Shown: positions 25,465 through 33,442, counted from the first letter of the stretch. The stretch: 41,226 bases of DNA from Clostridia bacterium (GCA_003551215.1 PUMD01000150.1:1-41226); one strand, 5' to 3'. Notes: generated from the sequence alone by a model not told the origin. Numbers and translations are program-made.

Positions 25465-26937
25465 GTGAGCCGCCGGAACATATTGATAGGACAGTTCAGC
25501 CACGAAACCAATACTTTCAGCAGCATACCGGCAGATATGAATGCCTTTTGCCAGCGGGGAATCCGCCGGGGAGAAGACATCATGCACGCTTACCGGCAGA
25601 CCAAAACTCCCCTGGGTGGCATGCTCCGTGTCGTTGAAGACAGGGGCTGGAATGCTCTTCTAACCACAGCTGCCAGCGCACATCCTTCCGGCCCGGTGAC
25701 TGATGCTGCATATCAGCAGATATCCTGCGAGATTCTCCGCGGGATTCGTCAGGCAAAGGCAGACCGGGCCCTCGACGGCGTACTGCTGGCTCTGCACGGG
25801 GCGATGGTAACCGAGAGCCTCGCCGATGGCGAGGGGCAGCTTCTGCGGCAGATCAGAGAGGAGGCGGGCCCGGAGGTTCCCGTGGTGTGCACCCTGGACT
25901 TTCACGCTAACCTCACCCGAGCCATGATCGAATCAGCCAGTATTCTTTTCGGATACAAGACTTACCCGCATGTGGACGGCTACCAGCGGGGTGAAGAGGC
26001 AGCCAGATCGCTGGACGCACTTGTTGACGGCGAAATCGAGCCGGTTGCCAGGCTGAAGAGAATTCCGCTGCTGATTCCCCTTGTGCAGCAAAAGACAGCT
26101 GAGGAGCCCTTCGCCCGACTGGTTCAGCTGGCCCGGCGCCTCAGGCAGCAGCCCGATGTACTGGAGGCAACCATCTTCGGCGGGTTCCCCTACGCCGATG
26201 TGCCGGAGGCCGGCGCCGCCGCGCTGGTTTATGCCGACGGAGCCGCGCAGCCAGCTCTTCAGGCAGCAGAGCAGCTGACCGACACGGCGGTATCAATGCG
26301 GCAAGAGTTTCGCGTCGATCTGCCCCGTCCCGATGAGGCAGTCGGGCAGGCCCTGGCCACGAGCGGTCGACCTGTGGTTTTGGCCGATGTTGCCGACAAT
26401 CCGGGAGCAGGGGGCTGCAGCCGGCACGCCGACATTCTGATGAGCCTCCTTGACCGGGGGGTGAGAGAGGCGGCGGTCTTTTTGACAGACCCACAAGCCG
26501 TGAACTCAGCCTTTGGGGCAGGCGTAGGCTGCCGGTTGAACCTGATGCTGGGCACCGGAAAAAGCAAAAGGCGGGTCCAAGCCTACGTCAGGGCGCTTAC
26601 CGACGGAAGGTTTACTTTCCGGGGACCACAATCCACCGGGCTCGCCGGCAGCCTCGGCAGGACGGCAGGGCTGCTGGTTGAGGGGATTGAGGTGATGGTA
26701 TCGGAGAGAAGGGTCCAGACCAGGGACCCGGAAATATTCCGTTCTGTGGGGATCGAGCCTTCCCGGAAAAAGATCCTGGCCCTGAAATCCAGCGTCCACT
26801 TCAGGGCGGCCTTCGAACCGATGGCAGCAAGAATTATCGAAGTTGCCGCCTTCGGAGCGGCTAATCCCTCCCTCGAGCAGCTGCAATACCGCCGCGTGCA
26901 GCGACCCGTATTCCCGCTGGACCGGATGGAAGATTGA
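25465..26937 (+). CDS. M81 family metallopeptidase (MlrC-like, DUF1485), paralogue 2
   Basis: 490 residues from GTG 25465 behind GGAGGATTCC. Metal-site motifs match paralogue 1: QFSHETNTFS, LLALHGAMVTES, CTLDFHANLTRA and KTYPHVDGYQRG. Sequence between motifs is quite different from the copy at 18250-19734, so the two are likely old paralogues with different substrates. It heads a run of three genes: the DUF402 start overlaps or abuts its stop, and a small membrane protein follows with a 4-bp overlap. A substrate is not known. Confidence 0.92.
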   Translation: MSRRNILIGQFSHETNTFSSIPADMNAFCQRGIRRGEDIMHAYRQTKTPLGGMLRVVEDRGWNALLTTAASAHPSGPVTDAAYQQISCEILRGIRQAKADRALDGVLLALHGAMVTESLADGEGQLLRQIREEAGPEVPVVCTLDFHANLTRAMIESASILFGYKTYPHVDGYQRGEEAARSLDALVDGEIEPVARLKRIPLLIPLVQQKTAEEPFARLVQLARRLRQQPDVLEATIFGGFPYADVPEAGAAALVYADGAAQPALQAAEQLTDTAVSMRQEFRVDLPRPDEAVGQALATSGRPVVLADVADNPGAGGCSRHADILMSLLDRGVREAAVFLTDPQAVNSAFGAGVGCRLNLMLGTGKSKRRVQAYVRALTDGRFTFRGPQSTGLAGSLGRTAGLLVEGIEVMVSERRVQTRDPEIFRSVGIEPSRKKILALKSSVHFRAAFEPMAARIIEVAAFGAANPSLEQLQYRRVQRPVFPLDRMED

Positions 26938-26939
26938 GC

Positions 26940-27548
26940 ATGCACGCCGAATGCTGCGTGGAACGACAGGGCACCCGCTGGTCGAAGGCCCGAAAAGGAC
27001 AGAAGGTCATGGTGCGCAAGCACGCGCCGGATGGACAGCTGCGTCTCAGCTATCCCGGGAGTCTCCTGAGCGCCGACAGCAGGCGGCTGGTTGTACGCAC
27101 CAGCTGGAGTGAAACCGCAGATTACGGCCACTTTTCCATGCAGAAGGGTGAACCAGCCGTCGAGTATTTCTTTAAAGAACGCTGGTATGCGATAATCGAA
27201 TTGCTGGACTGGGAGCTCAACACCAAAGGGTGGTACTGTGACATATGTACACCTGCCCGATTGAACTGGTCGCCCGACAGCGGCTGGACGTTGAGATACA
27301 CTGACCTCGCGCTCGACGTTTATGTGGAGACTGACGGAGAAGCAACGCTACTGGACCGGACAGAATTCTACCGCGACATCATGCCCAGGCTGGACGATGA
27401 ATACGCCGGGTCGTGTCATCACGCAATTTTTCAGCTTCTGGGCATGGCCCGATGGAAGTGCGGACCTTTTTCAGGATTTAACCCGCAGGCAGAAGACGGC
27501 AGACAGGCTGCCTCAAAGGCGGACACAGAAAGGAAAGGTGAAGCGTGA
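26940..27548 (+). CDS. DUF402 domain protein
   Basis: 202 residues from ATG 26940 (GGAAGA 8 nt upstream); ATG 27009 (MVRKHAPDGQ) is an alternative that matches the usual family start better. The DUF402 barrel is readable at VVRTSW, EYFFKERWYAIIELLDWE and LNTKGWYCDICTPAR, with the Asp and Tyr-rich end RYTDLALDVYV. Related proteins (FomD, Ntdp/SA1684) hydrolyse nucleotides or nucleotide-linked phosphonates with divalent metal. The C-terminal ~30 residues are charged and poorly conserved in look. It is cotranscribed with M81 paralogue 2. Function here is unknown. Confidence 0.8.
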   Translation: MHAECCVERQGTRWSKARKGQKVMVRKHAPDGQLRLSYPGSLLSADSRRLVVRTSWSETADYGHFSMQKGEPAVEYFFKERWYAIIELLDWELNTKGWYCDICTPARLNWSPDSGWTLRYTDLALDVYVETDGEATLLDRTEFYRDIMPRLDDEYAGSCHHAIFQLLGMARWKCGPFSGFNPQAEDGRQAASKADTERKGEA

Positions 27549-27901
27549 TCGCCAGATGGAACCTGGTCGGTCTGGTGCTGCTAGCCGGAGCTATAACCGC
27601 TGCAGCGATTCCCACCAGCCGCATCCTGAGCGACTACATTCTGAAAATGCGAAAGGACTCCGAGCGGATGCTGGCCGCCCTCTTCGGAGCAGCCTGCGGT
27701 TTTGCCTTCTGGCCCATCCTCGCGGCCGTCGTTCTCCGCTATTCTGCCCGGTACCGCGGCTGGCTTTCGGATGCCCCCTATCCCCTCAACCTTTTTGCGC
27801 AGTCGGGAATACTGCTGGGGTTTGGCCTCCTCACAGTTGGGGTGCCCGTCGGCCTGCTGGTTCTTCTTCACCGCAGATATCGGTCCACAGACGACACCTG
27901 A
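27545..27901 (+). CDS. Small membrane protein, three predicted helices
   Basis: 118 residues from GTG 27545, overlapping the DUF402 stop by 4 bp, with AGGAAAGG as ribosome site. Hydrophobic segments at about 7-26, 44-63 and 85-108, with Arg/Lys-rich loops and a charged C-terminus (LHRRYRSTDDT). I recognise no family. Being third in the M81-DUF402 operon suggests a shared role, but nothing more can be inferred. Confidence 0.7.
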   Translation: MIARWNLVGLVLLAGAITAAAIPTSRILSDYILKMRKDSERMLAALFGAACGFAFWPILAAVVLRYSARYRGWLSDAPYPLNLFAQSGILLGFGLLTVGVPVGLLVLLHRRYRSTDDT

Positions 27902-27958
27902 ACCGGCACAACACACCGCAGCTTGGGCAAAGCGCAGAGCCCGAAGGGAGGAATCAAA

Positions 27959-28384
27959 TTGGCCGATGATGATCTGATGCGTTTTGGTGTGACCATGCCG
28001 CGCAACCTACTTGAACAGCTGGACAAGCTGGTCGATGAACAGGGGTACTCTTCTCGCTCGGACTTCATCCGCCGGCTGGCGCGTCAGGCGCTGGTGCAGC
28101 GGGAGTTCGAAAGCGGAAATGAGCAAGTAGTCGGTACTCTGACTCTTGTTTACGAACACCGCAGGGTAAATCTGGGGCACAAGCTGAACGATATCCAGCA
28201 TAAACACCTGTCGGTGGTAATCTCCAGTCTGCATGTTCACCTCAGCGGCGATGATTGCCTGGAGGTGCTCGTGCTTCAGGGAGAATCCCAGCAGGTTCGC
28301 GCCCTTGCCGATGACCTCAAGTGCCTACGGGGAGTAAAGCTGGCCAAGCTGTCGGTCGCCTCCTCGGCCGGTCCGGATGGGTAG
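27959..28384 (+). CDS. nikR: NikR family nickel-responsive regulator
   Basis: 141 residues from TTG 27959, 7 nt after GGGAGG; an ATG further up (27923) would add 12 residues without a good ribosome site. N-terminal ribbon-helix-helix DNA-binding part (MRFGVTMPRNLLEQLDKLV, GYSSRSDFIRRLAR) and C-terminal ACT-like metal domain. All four nickel ligands are present with the E. coli spacing: His81, His92, His94 and Cys100 (IQHKHL, LHVHLSGDDC). A dyad directly after the stop and before the ECF gene is a candidate operator. Nickel responsiveness is likely from the ligands. Confidence 0.93.
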   Translation: MADDDLMRFGVTMPRNLLEQLDKLVDEQGYSSRSDFIRRLARQALVQREFESGNEQVVGTLTLVYEHRRVNLGHKLNDIQHKHLSVVISSLHVHLSGDDCLEVLVLQGESQQVRALADDLKCLRGVKLAKLSVASSAGPDG

Positions 28385-28411
28385 CACAAATCAGCCTTAA
28401 TGTGCTATCAT
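28382..28411 (+). promoter_or_regulatory. Dyad TAGCACA-N12-TGTGCTA ahead of the ECF S-component gene (copy B)
   Basis: TAGCACA (28382-28388) and TGTGCTA (28401-28407) with 12 bp between; the right arm runs into TATCAT (28406-28411), a candidate -10. Its first bases are the nikR stop codon. Arms and spacing equal copy A at 16995-17020. This suggests a shared operator, perhaps for NikR. Confidence 0.7.
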
Positions 28412-28444
28412 GGGTTCTGAAGCAGTAGATGAATCCAGGGGAGC

Positions 28445-29005
28445 GTGATCACAGCAATGAAAGACACCCAGAGAATAACGACAACTTCACTATTTATCGC
28501 CATGGGTATCCTGCTGCCGATGGCCTTCCATATGACCGGCGGTCCCGGGGCGGGGAGGATCTTTTTGCCCATGCACATTCCCGTATTCCTCGCCGGTTTT
28601 TTGGCGGGCCCCACAGTGGGGGTTACCACCGGGATAGTGACACCGCTTCTGAGCAGCTTTCTGACCGGAATGCCTGTGCTGACTCCTACTGCACCTATGA
28701 TGGCAATCGAGCTGGGCGTATTCGGCCTGGTAGCAGGTATTCTCTACCGCCGCCAGGGACAGTCCCTGGTTGTCTCTTTGGTCGCCGCCATGCTCTGCGG
28801 CCGCGTCATCTACGGCCTGGTGGGGGCCTTTCTGCTGCCACTGATCGGCCTGGAGCAGGTGCCGGTGTGGATGCCCCTTACAACCGCCGTCACCTCCAGC
28901 TGGCCGGGCCTGCTTATACAGCTGCTGCTCATCCCTCCCGTAGTTCGGGCCGCGGAAAATATGCCGGTTTTCTCCTCCGTCGGAACTGAAGGGTCCGAAA
29001 GATGA
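28445..29005 (+). CDS. ECF transporter S-component-like membrane protein
   Basis: 186 residues, five or six hydrophobic segments and a motif HIPVFLAGFLAGPTVG typical of one uncharacterised ECF S-component group. S-components bind a vitamin, metal or other small substrate and share an ATPase module encoded elsewhere. The neighbouring nikR and shared dyad suggest nickel- or cofactor-linked regulation, but a CbiM/NikM-type nickel-binding N-terminus (starting MHIxxG) is not seen. Start GTG 28445 is close to GGGGAG; ATG 28457 is possible. It overlaps the methyltransferase gene by 4 bp. Confidence 0.8.
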   Translation: MITAMKDTQRITTTSLFIAMGILLPMAFHMTGGPGAGRIFLPMHIPVFLAGFLAGPTVGVTTGIVTPLLSSFLTGMPVLTPTAPMMAIELGVFGLVAGILYRRQGQSLVVSLVAAMLCGRVIYGLVGAFLLPLIGLEQVPVWMPLTTAVTSSWPGLLIQLLLIPPVVRAAENMPVFSSVGTEGSER

Positions 29006-29610
29006 GCAAAAAACACTCCTTTTTCGATGAGCGGGCCGAGACATGGGAACAGGACAACCCGGTATCCAGCGAGAAACTGTCCCGGGTTATAGGTTACTGC
29101 CGGCTGAAACCGGGCCAGACTATCCTGGATGTGGGCACGGGTACAGGCAGACTTGTGCCCCTGATATTGCAAGCAACAGGCTGCAGGGGGACAGTATATG
29201 CGGTAGATCCTTCCGAAGGCATGCTCGAGCAGGCCCGTAGCAGGCCTGAGGCTGACCGTGTGCGTTTTATCCAGGCGCCAGCGGAACAGCTACCGTTCGA
29301 CAAAAACTTCTTCGATCGGTCAATATGTTATGCAGTGTTTCCACACTTTTTCAACAGAAAACAAGCTGTTGCACAGCTGGCAGGGGTGTTGAAGCCAGGC
29401 GGACTAATGGTAATAGCCCACACAGAGGGGCGGGAGACGATAAACTCAAAGCACCGCGATGCCGGAGAAGAGGTGGCCGGAGACCGGCTGCCCCCCGTCA
29501 GGCAGGTAGCAGATCTGCTGGACGGCGCCGGCCTGCAGCCCGAAAAGTTGATAGATGAAGACGATTTTTACCTGGTAGCTGCCCGCAAGGTCTCCTACGA
29601 CAACCGTTGA
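29002..29610 (+). CDS. Class I SAM-dependent methyltransferase
   Basis: 202 residues. Rossmann motif I ILDVGTGTGRLVP, motif II YAVDPSEGML, then QAPAEQLPF and VLKPGGLMVIAHT. This is the methyltransferase 11 (UbiE/COQ5-like) layout; substrate cannot be told. It opens with MSKKHSFFDERAETWEQ, common in methyltransferases beside ECF or metal uptake genes. Its start overlaps the ECF gene by 4 bp, so the pair is an operon. Confidence 0.88.
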   Translation: MSKKHSFFDERAETWEQDNPVSSEKLSRVIGYCRLKPGQTILDVGTGTGRLVPLILQATGCRGTVYAVDPSEGMLEQARSRPEADRVRFIQAPAEQLPFDKNFFDRSICYAVFPHFFNRKQAVAQLAGVLKPGGLMVIAHTEGRETINSKHRDAGEEVAGDRLPPVRQVADLLDGAGLQPEKLIDEDDFYLVAARKVSYDNR

Positions 29611-29630
29611 TCTGCCCCCCCCGATGATTC

Positions 29631-30188
29631 TCAGTTCATGGAGTGTGTTTCATCGGGTGTGTGGGGATCTTCGACGTCCTGCATCTTACGGACGTATATC
29701 TCACAGTAATCATCACCGTCCAGCTGGTTATGAACGTGCTCACATTGCAACCTGGCATCGTAGGCACGGTATTTCGCCTGATCCACCAGGCAGTATACGC
29801 GAGCCAGATCTGGATCACCTATCTCGTTCCACACCTCCGCGAAAGGACAGTACTCCACCACGCTGCGGTGTTCATCGCTGCTCGCCTCTTTCACTGTAGA
29901 TTCCCAGCCGCGCGACGGCAGATCGGAGGCGGCGGAAAAATTGCTCAGAGTGGGCTTTAGCCCCATTTCTTCGGCCCGCTCGCGGGTCTTTTTTCCAACA
30001 TGCTCTCCGTAGCGCCAGATGGCCCGCTCCAGCAGGCGTCTCGTTTCCTGCCGACCCAGCTCTTCTTTAAGAGTTTTGGTCAGGTAATGGTACACAAGGG
30101 CAAGGCGTTTGGCCATGTTCACTACATCGGCCCTGTGCTGATCATCTGTATCCTTTGTTTGCTCATCATCTTTGCGCTGCTGCGACAT
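29631..30188 (-). CDS. L-2-amino-thiazoline-4-carboxylic acid hydrolase family protein
   Basis: 185 residues from ATG 30188 (GGGTGA 7 nt upstream; an ATG eight codons earlier has no site). The family opens 2-amino-thiazoline-4-carboxylate to N-carbamoyl-L-cysteine in Pseudomonas, though most homologues are untested. Family-like features: AIWRYGEHVGKKTRERAEEM, VVEYCPFAEVW, VYCLVDQAKYRAYDARLQCE and LDGDDYCEIYVRK. Its position beside JAMM, cysteine desulfurase and ThiI suggests a sulfur role. It converges with the methyltransferase gene. Confidence 0.8.
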   Translation of the reverse strand: MSQQRKDDEQTKDTDDQHRADVVNMAKRLALVYHYLTKTLKEELGRQETRRLLERAIWRYGEHVGKKTRERAEEMGLKPTLSNFSAASDLPSRGWESTVKEASSDEHRSVVEYCPFAEVWNEIGDPDLARVYCLVDQAKYRAYDARLQCEHVHNQLDGDDYCEIYVRKMQDVEDPHTPDETHSMN

Positions 30189-30316
30189 GGTCTTATCACC
30201 CTTTCGGTGCATGCACTATGCTGCTGTCCAGGGATGCGCTTTTCGCACGCGCGGCCGTCTTCGTTGCAAGGTCATCATCTTGAGACTTGATACCAGGCGA
30301 GCATCCTCCGGCCTGG

Positions 30317-30787
30317 TTATGTCAGAAGGGGGACCTCACGCCAGCCCCCTCCCGCCTCAGTACACAGATGCCCGCGAAGCACAGCCGGACCGGGGTCGCC
30401 GGCATAATCAATTCCCAGCCCAGACAAAACAGGTCCAAAATTGCGCGGATTGCCCTCGCGGGGTACGGATATTATCACGTACACCGTCTGAGGGTAAAAG
30501 GCCTGACTGCTGTCGGTCGACGACGGCCTGGCGTCCGCACCGGGATGCGAATGCCATATCCCCAGCAGATCGCGCCCATCCTGCTTCATGGAGGCCAGCA
30601 TCCCGCCAAGCTGCTCCGGATTGATCTCGTAGCGACCTCTGTCGGCGGCAATATTTTCCGCCACCAGCACACACTGCACTTGCTCATCCTGGCCCGTCAA
30701 CAGACCGCAGGCCTCGCGGGGAGCAGATTCGTACGACAAGCCAACCATAGTCTCAATCTGCTGCCTGGTGAGACGCAGATGCGTCAT
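30317..30787 (-). CDS. JAMM/MPN domain metallopeptidase (M67)
   Basis: 156 residues. The zinc motif is complete: Glu25 in REACGLL and His79, His81, Ser89, Asp92 in HSHPGADARPSSTD. Bacterial JAMM proteins of this size (Mec-type) often release a residue or cysteine from ThiS/MoaD-like sulfur carriers. No ThiS, ThiF or MoaD is in the window, but it is divergent from cysteine desulfurase and ThiI. Transcription must pass an intrinsic terminator 20 nt upstream of its start, so attenuation is likely. Confidence 0.88.
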   Translation of the reverse strand: MTHLRLTRQQIETMVGLSYESAPREACGLLTGQDEQVQCVLVAENIAADRGRYEINPEQLGGMLASMKQDGRDLLGIWHSHPGADARPSSTDSSQAFYPQTVYVIISVPREGNPRNFGPVLSGLGIDYAGDPGPAVLRGHLCTEAGGGWREVPLLT

Positions 30788-30807
30788 GCCGGTTCACCCC
30801 CGAAGAC

Positions 30808-30858
30808 AAAAAACCTCGCGGGATTGCTTCGACCCTGTTCGAACTCTCCCGCTGGGTT
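30808..30858 (-). terminator. Intrinsic terminator in the JAMM leader (attenuator or short-RNA terminator)
   Basis: On the minus strand the stem is AACC-n2-GCGGGA (30858-30847) paired with TCCCGC-n2-GGTT (30823-30812), with inner pairs TTCGA/TCGAA, ending in six T (30813-30808). It lies just after the promoter at 30871-30899 and 20 nt before the JAMM ATG. The transcript without readthrough would be about 55-60 nt. Confidence 0.75.
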
Positions 30859-30870
30859 GACTCTCCTCGG

Positions 30871-30899
30871 AGTATGATACTTTCTCTACTCGGTGTCAA
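30871..30899 (-). promoter_or_regulatory. Strong promoter facing the JAMM gene
   Basis: On the minus strand TTGACA (30894-30899) and CATACT (30871-30876) are 17 bp apart. The start of transcription would be near 30864, directly at the attenuator hairpin. Confidence 0.7.
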
Positions 30900-30935
30900 T
30901 TCCCTGCCCGCCCGGCAGTGAACCTGAATGCTGAT

Positions 30936-30965
30936 TTGTCAATTGCCGATCAGGCAGTATATACT
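30936..30965 (+). promoter_or_regulatory. Promoter for the cysteine desulfurase-thiI operon
   Basis: TTGTCA (30936-30941) and TATACT (30960-30965), 18 bp apart; TATATA at 30958 would give 16. It is divergent from the JAMM promoter. Confidence 0.6.
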
Positions 30966-31005
30966 TGCGGCAACACTGAGTAGTTTCTTTGTGAGGATGG
31001 ATAAC

Positions 31006-32190
31006 GTGCAGGAGACAAAAAAGCAAACTGTGTATCTGGACAACAGCTCAACTACTGCTGCACTGAAATCGGTGCGCAGGGCCATGTGCCAGGCCATGCG
31101 GGACAACTACGCCAACCCCTCTTCACTGCACCGCCTGGGGATGGAGGCGGAGCGGATGATAGAAGCCGGCCGCCGGGCTGCAGCAGGGCTGCTGGAGGCC
31201 GAACCTGAGGAGATATATTTCACCTCTGGGGCCACAGAAGCCAACAATATCATTATCAGAGGAGCAGCCCAGGCCTATGCGCAGCGGGGCAGCCACATCA
31301 TAACCTCACAAATTGAGCACCCGTCGGTGCGGCTGACCTGCAGGGATCTGCAGGATAGGGGGTTTTCTGTAAGCTACCTTCCTGCGGATGAACGGGGCCG
31401 GGTACGGGTGGACAGGTTACGCGAGGCGCTGCGGGAAGATACCATACTGTGCAGTATAATGACAGTCAACAACGAGGTGGGCAGCATTCAACCTCTGTCT
31501 GAAATCGGCCGAGAACTTGATAAAAAGCCCGGACCGCGCCCCCTGTTTCATACCGATGCAGTGCAGGGAGTCGGCAAGGTGGACCTCCCCCTGAAAGAGG
31601 CGGGCATCGACGCAATGTCGCTTTCTGCCCATAAATTTCACGGACCCAAGGGGATAGGGGTGATGTACCTGAGGCGGGGGCTGTCCGTCCCTCCCCTTCA
31701 GACTGGCGGAGGTCAGGAACGCGGCCTGCGGTCGGGCACGGAAAACACCGAAGCGATCGCCGGCATGACAGAGGCCATCGAATGGCTCATGCAAAACGAA
31801 GAAGACAACAGAGACTACCTGCGCCACCTTCGCAGGCGGCTGGCCGAGCTCATACAGCAGGCAGTACCGCAGGCGGTTATCAACGGTGCCCCACCCGGCC
31901 GGAAACATCAGGATGTTCAGGCCCCCCATATACTGAATGTCTCAGTTGAGGGTATCAGAGGAGAAGTAATGGTGCACGCCCTGGAACAAAGGGGAGTGTT
32001 CGCCTCAACCGGGGCGGCCTGCTCGACGAACAAAAGGATCCACAGCACAACTTTGGCATCCATGCCCTTGCCGCAGGGACGGATAGATTCGGCTGTCCGG
32101 CTCAGCATGTCGCCCATGAACACCGTTGACGAGATGAAAACAGCAGCGCAGGCACTAAAAAGCGCTGCCCAACAGCTTATGAAGGGCTGA
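31006..32190 (+). CDS. iscS: Cysteine desulfurase (IscS/NifS family)
   Basis: 394 residues from GTG 31006, 8 nt after GAGGA; in-frame starts further up (30928, 30997) have poorer sites. It removes sulfur from L-cysteine as a persulfide for tRNA thiolation, Fe-S clusters or cofactors. The PLP lysine is Lys210 (SLSAHKFHGPKG), the catalytic cysteine Cys339 (STGAACSTNKR), and VYLDNSST starts the protein fold. It is followed after 22 bp by thiI, its likely partner for 4-thiouridine. Symbol follows this pairing; it could be a dedicated NifZ-like desulfurase. Confidence 0.9.
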   Translation: MQETKKQTVYLDNSSTTAALKSVRRAMCQAMRDNYANPSSLHRLGMEAERMIEAGRRAAAGLLEAEPEEIYFTSGATEANNIIIRGAAQAYAQRGSHIITSQIEHPSVRLTCRDLQDRGFSVSYLPADERGRVRVDRLREALREDTILCSIMTVNNEVGSIQPLSEIGRELDKKPGPRPLFHTDAVQGVGKVDLPLKEAGIDAMSLSAHKFHGPKGIGVMYLRRGLSVPPLQTGGGQERGLRSGTENTEAIAGMTEAIEWLMQNEEDNRDYLRHLRRRLAELIQQAVPQAVINGAPPGRKHQDVQAPHILNVSVEGIRGEVMVHALEQRGVFASTGAACSTNKRIHSTTLASMPLPQGRIDSAVRLSMSPMNTVDEMKTAAQALKSAAQQLMKG

Positions 32191-32212
32191 AAAGTAGAAG
32201 TGAGGTGGCAAA

Positions 32213-33442
32213 ATGCCAAAAGACCATCAACCCAACCGCTGCGGAGTAATCCTGATCAGGTACGGAGAGATAGCTCTTAAAGGACAAAACCGGGGATATT
32301 TCGAAAGACAGCTGGTCGAAAACCTCGGTGACGTGCTGGATGGGGATTTCGGCGCCGATATAAGGCGGAGACAGGGAAGAATCTTCGTTGAGCTTGAAGA
32401 GGGCGCTGACACTGACGAGGCACTGCAGAGGCTGCGCCGCGTGTTCGGTGTGGTGTCAGTCAGTCCGGCCTCAAGGGTGCCGCTGGACGATGATGATATC
32501 GCCCGGGCAGCAGTGGATATTGCCCGCCGTGCCCGGCGTCTGCACCAGCGAACATCACCACGTACACCGTTTACCTTCAAAATTGATGCCCGGCGGGCCA
32601 ATAAAGGTTTTCATCTGACATCACCGGAGATTAACCGCTGGCTGGGAGCCGAAGTGCTGCGCAGCATCGATGATATTGAGGTGGACGTACATGATCCGAC
32701 CCTCAGACTGCAGGTTGAGATACGGGACAACTACGCTTATCTGACCGGCGAAGTGCTGGACGGACCGGGGGGACTGCCCGCTGGGTCGTCGGGAACAGCA
32801 CTTGGTCTGCTCTCAGGAGGGATAGACAGTCCGGTGGCCTGCTGGCACATGATGAAGCGGGGCCTCCGCATGGAAGCAGTCCATTTTTACACTCCTCCCT
32901 TCACCGGACCCCGCTCACACCAGAAAGTCAGAGACCTGGCTCAGAAGCTGGCCAGGTGGGGTAATGGTTTTACCCTGCACATGTATCACTTCACCGAAAT
33001 CCAGCAGGCGATCGACAACTACTGCCCCGAGCGGCTTCGGCTTACGGTAATGCGGAGGATGATGCTGAGAGCCGCCGAAAGCCTGGCAGACAGAAGGAGT
33101 ATCCTCGCTTTAGTGACCGGGGAAAGCCTGGGGCAAGTGGCCAGCCAGACTCTGCATAACCTGCAGGCCACTACAGCGGTTCTGCGGCGCCCGGTGCTCC
33201 GCCCCTTAGTCGGAATGGACAAACAGCAAATAGTTGAAACCGCCAAGGCAATAGGAACCTACGATACATCCACCCTGCCGTATGACGACTGCTGCACGCT
33301 TTTTGTGCCGAAGCACCCGAAAACCCAACCGTCATTGAAGGAAGTGGATAAGGCAGAGGAACAGCTGCCGGTAGAACAGCTGCTCAGCAAAAAAGAGGTA
33401 GATACAGAGAGATTTGATAGCCGGGGGCGTCCGCTGGAGTGA
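32213..33442 (+). CDS. thiI: tRNA 4-thiouridine synthase ThiI
   Basis: 409 residues. It transfers sulfur to U8 of tRNA, and in some bacteria feeds thiamine synthesis. N-terminal ferredoxin-like and THUMP domains (IRYGEIALKGQNRGYFER, FTFKIDARRANK), then the PP-loop SGGIDSP at 201-207 for adenylation of tRNA. The catalytic Cys lies in DDCCTLFVPKHPKT near residue 357. No rhodanese domain is present, as in Bacillus ThiI, so it relies on a partner desulfurase, which is the gene directly upstream. Ribosome site GAGGTGG before ATG 32213. Confidence 0.95.
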   Translation: MPKDHQPNRCGVILIRYGEIALKGQNRGYFERQLVENLGDVLDGDFGADIRRRQGRIFVELEEGADTDEALQRLRRVFGVVSVSPASRVPLDDDDIARAAVDIARRARRLHQRTSPRTPFTFKIDARRANKGFHLTSPEINRWLGAEVLRSIDDIEVDVHDPTLRLQVEIRDNYAYLTGEVLDGPGGLPAGSSGTALGLLSGGIDSPVACWHMMKRGLRMEAVHFYTPPFTGPRSHQKVRDLAQKLARWGNGFTLHMYHFTEIQQAIDNYCPERLRLTVMRRMMLRAAESLADRRSILALVTGESLGQVASQTLHNLQATTAVLRRPVLRPLVGMDKQQIVETAKAIGTYDTSTLPYDDCCTLFVPKHPKTQPSLKEVDKAEEQLPVEQLLSKKEVDTERFDSRGRPLE

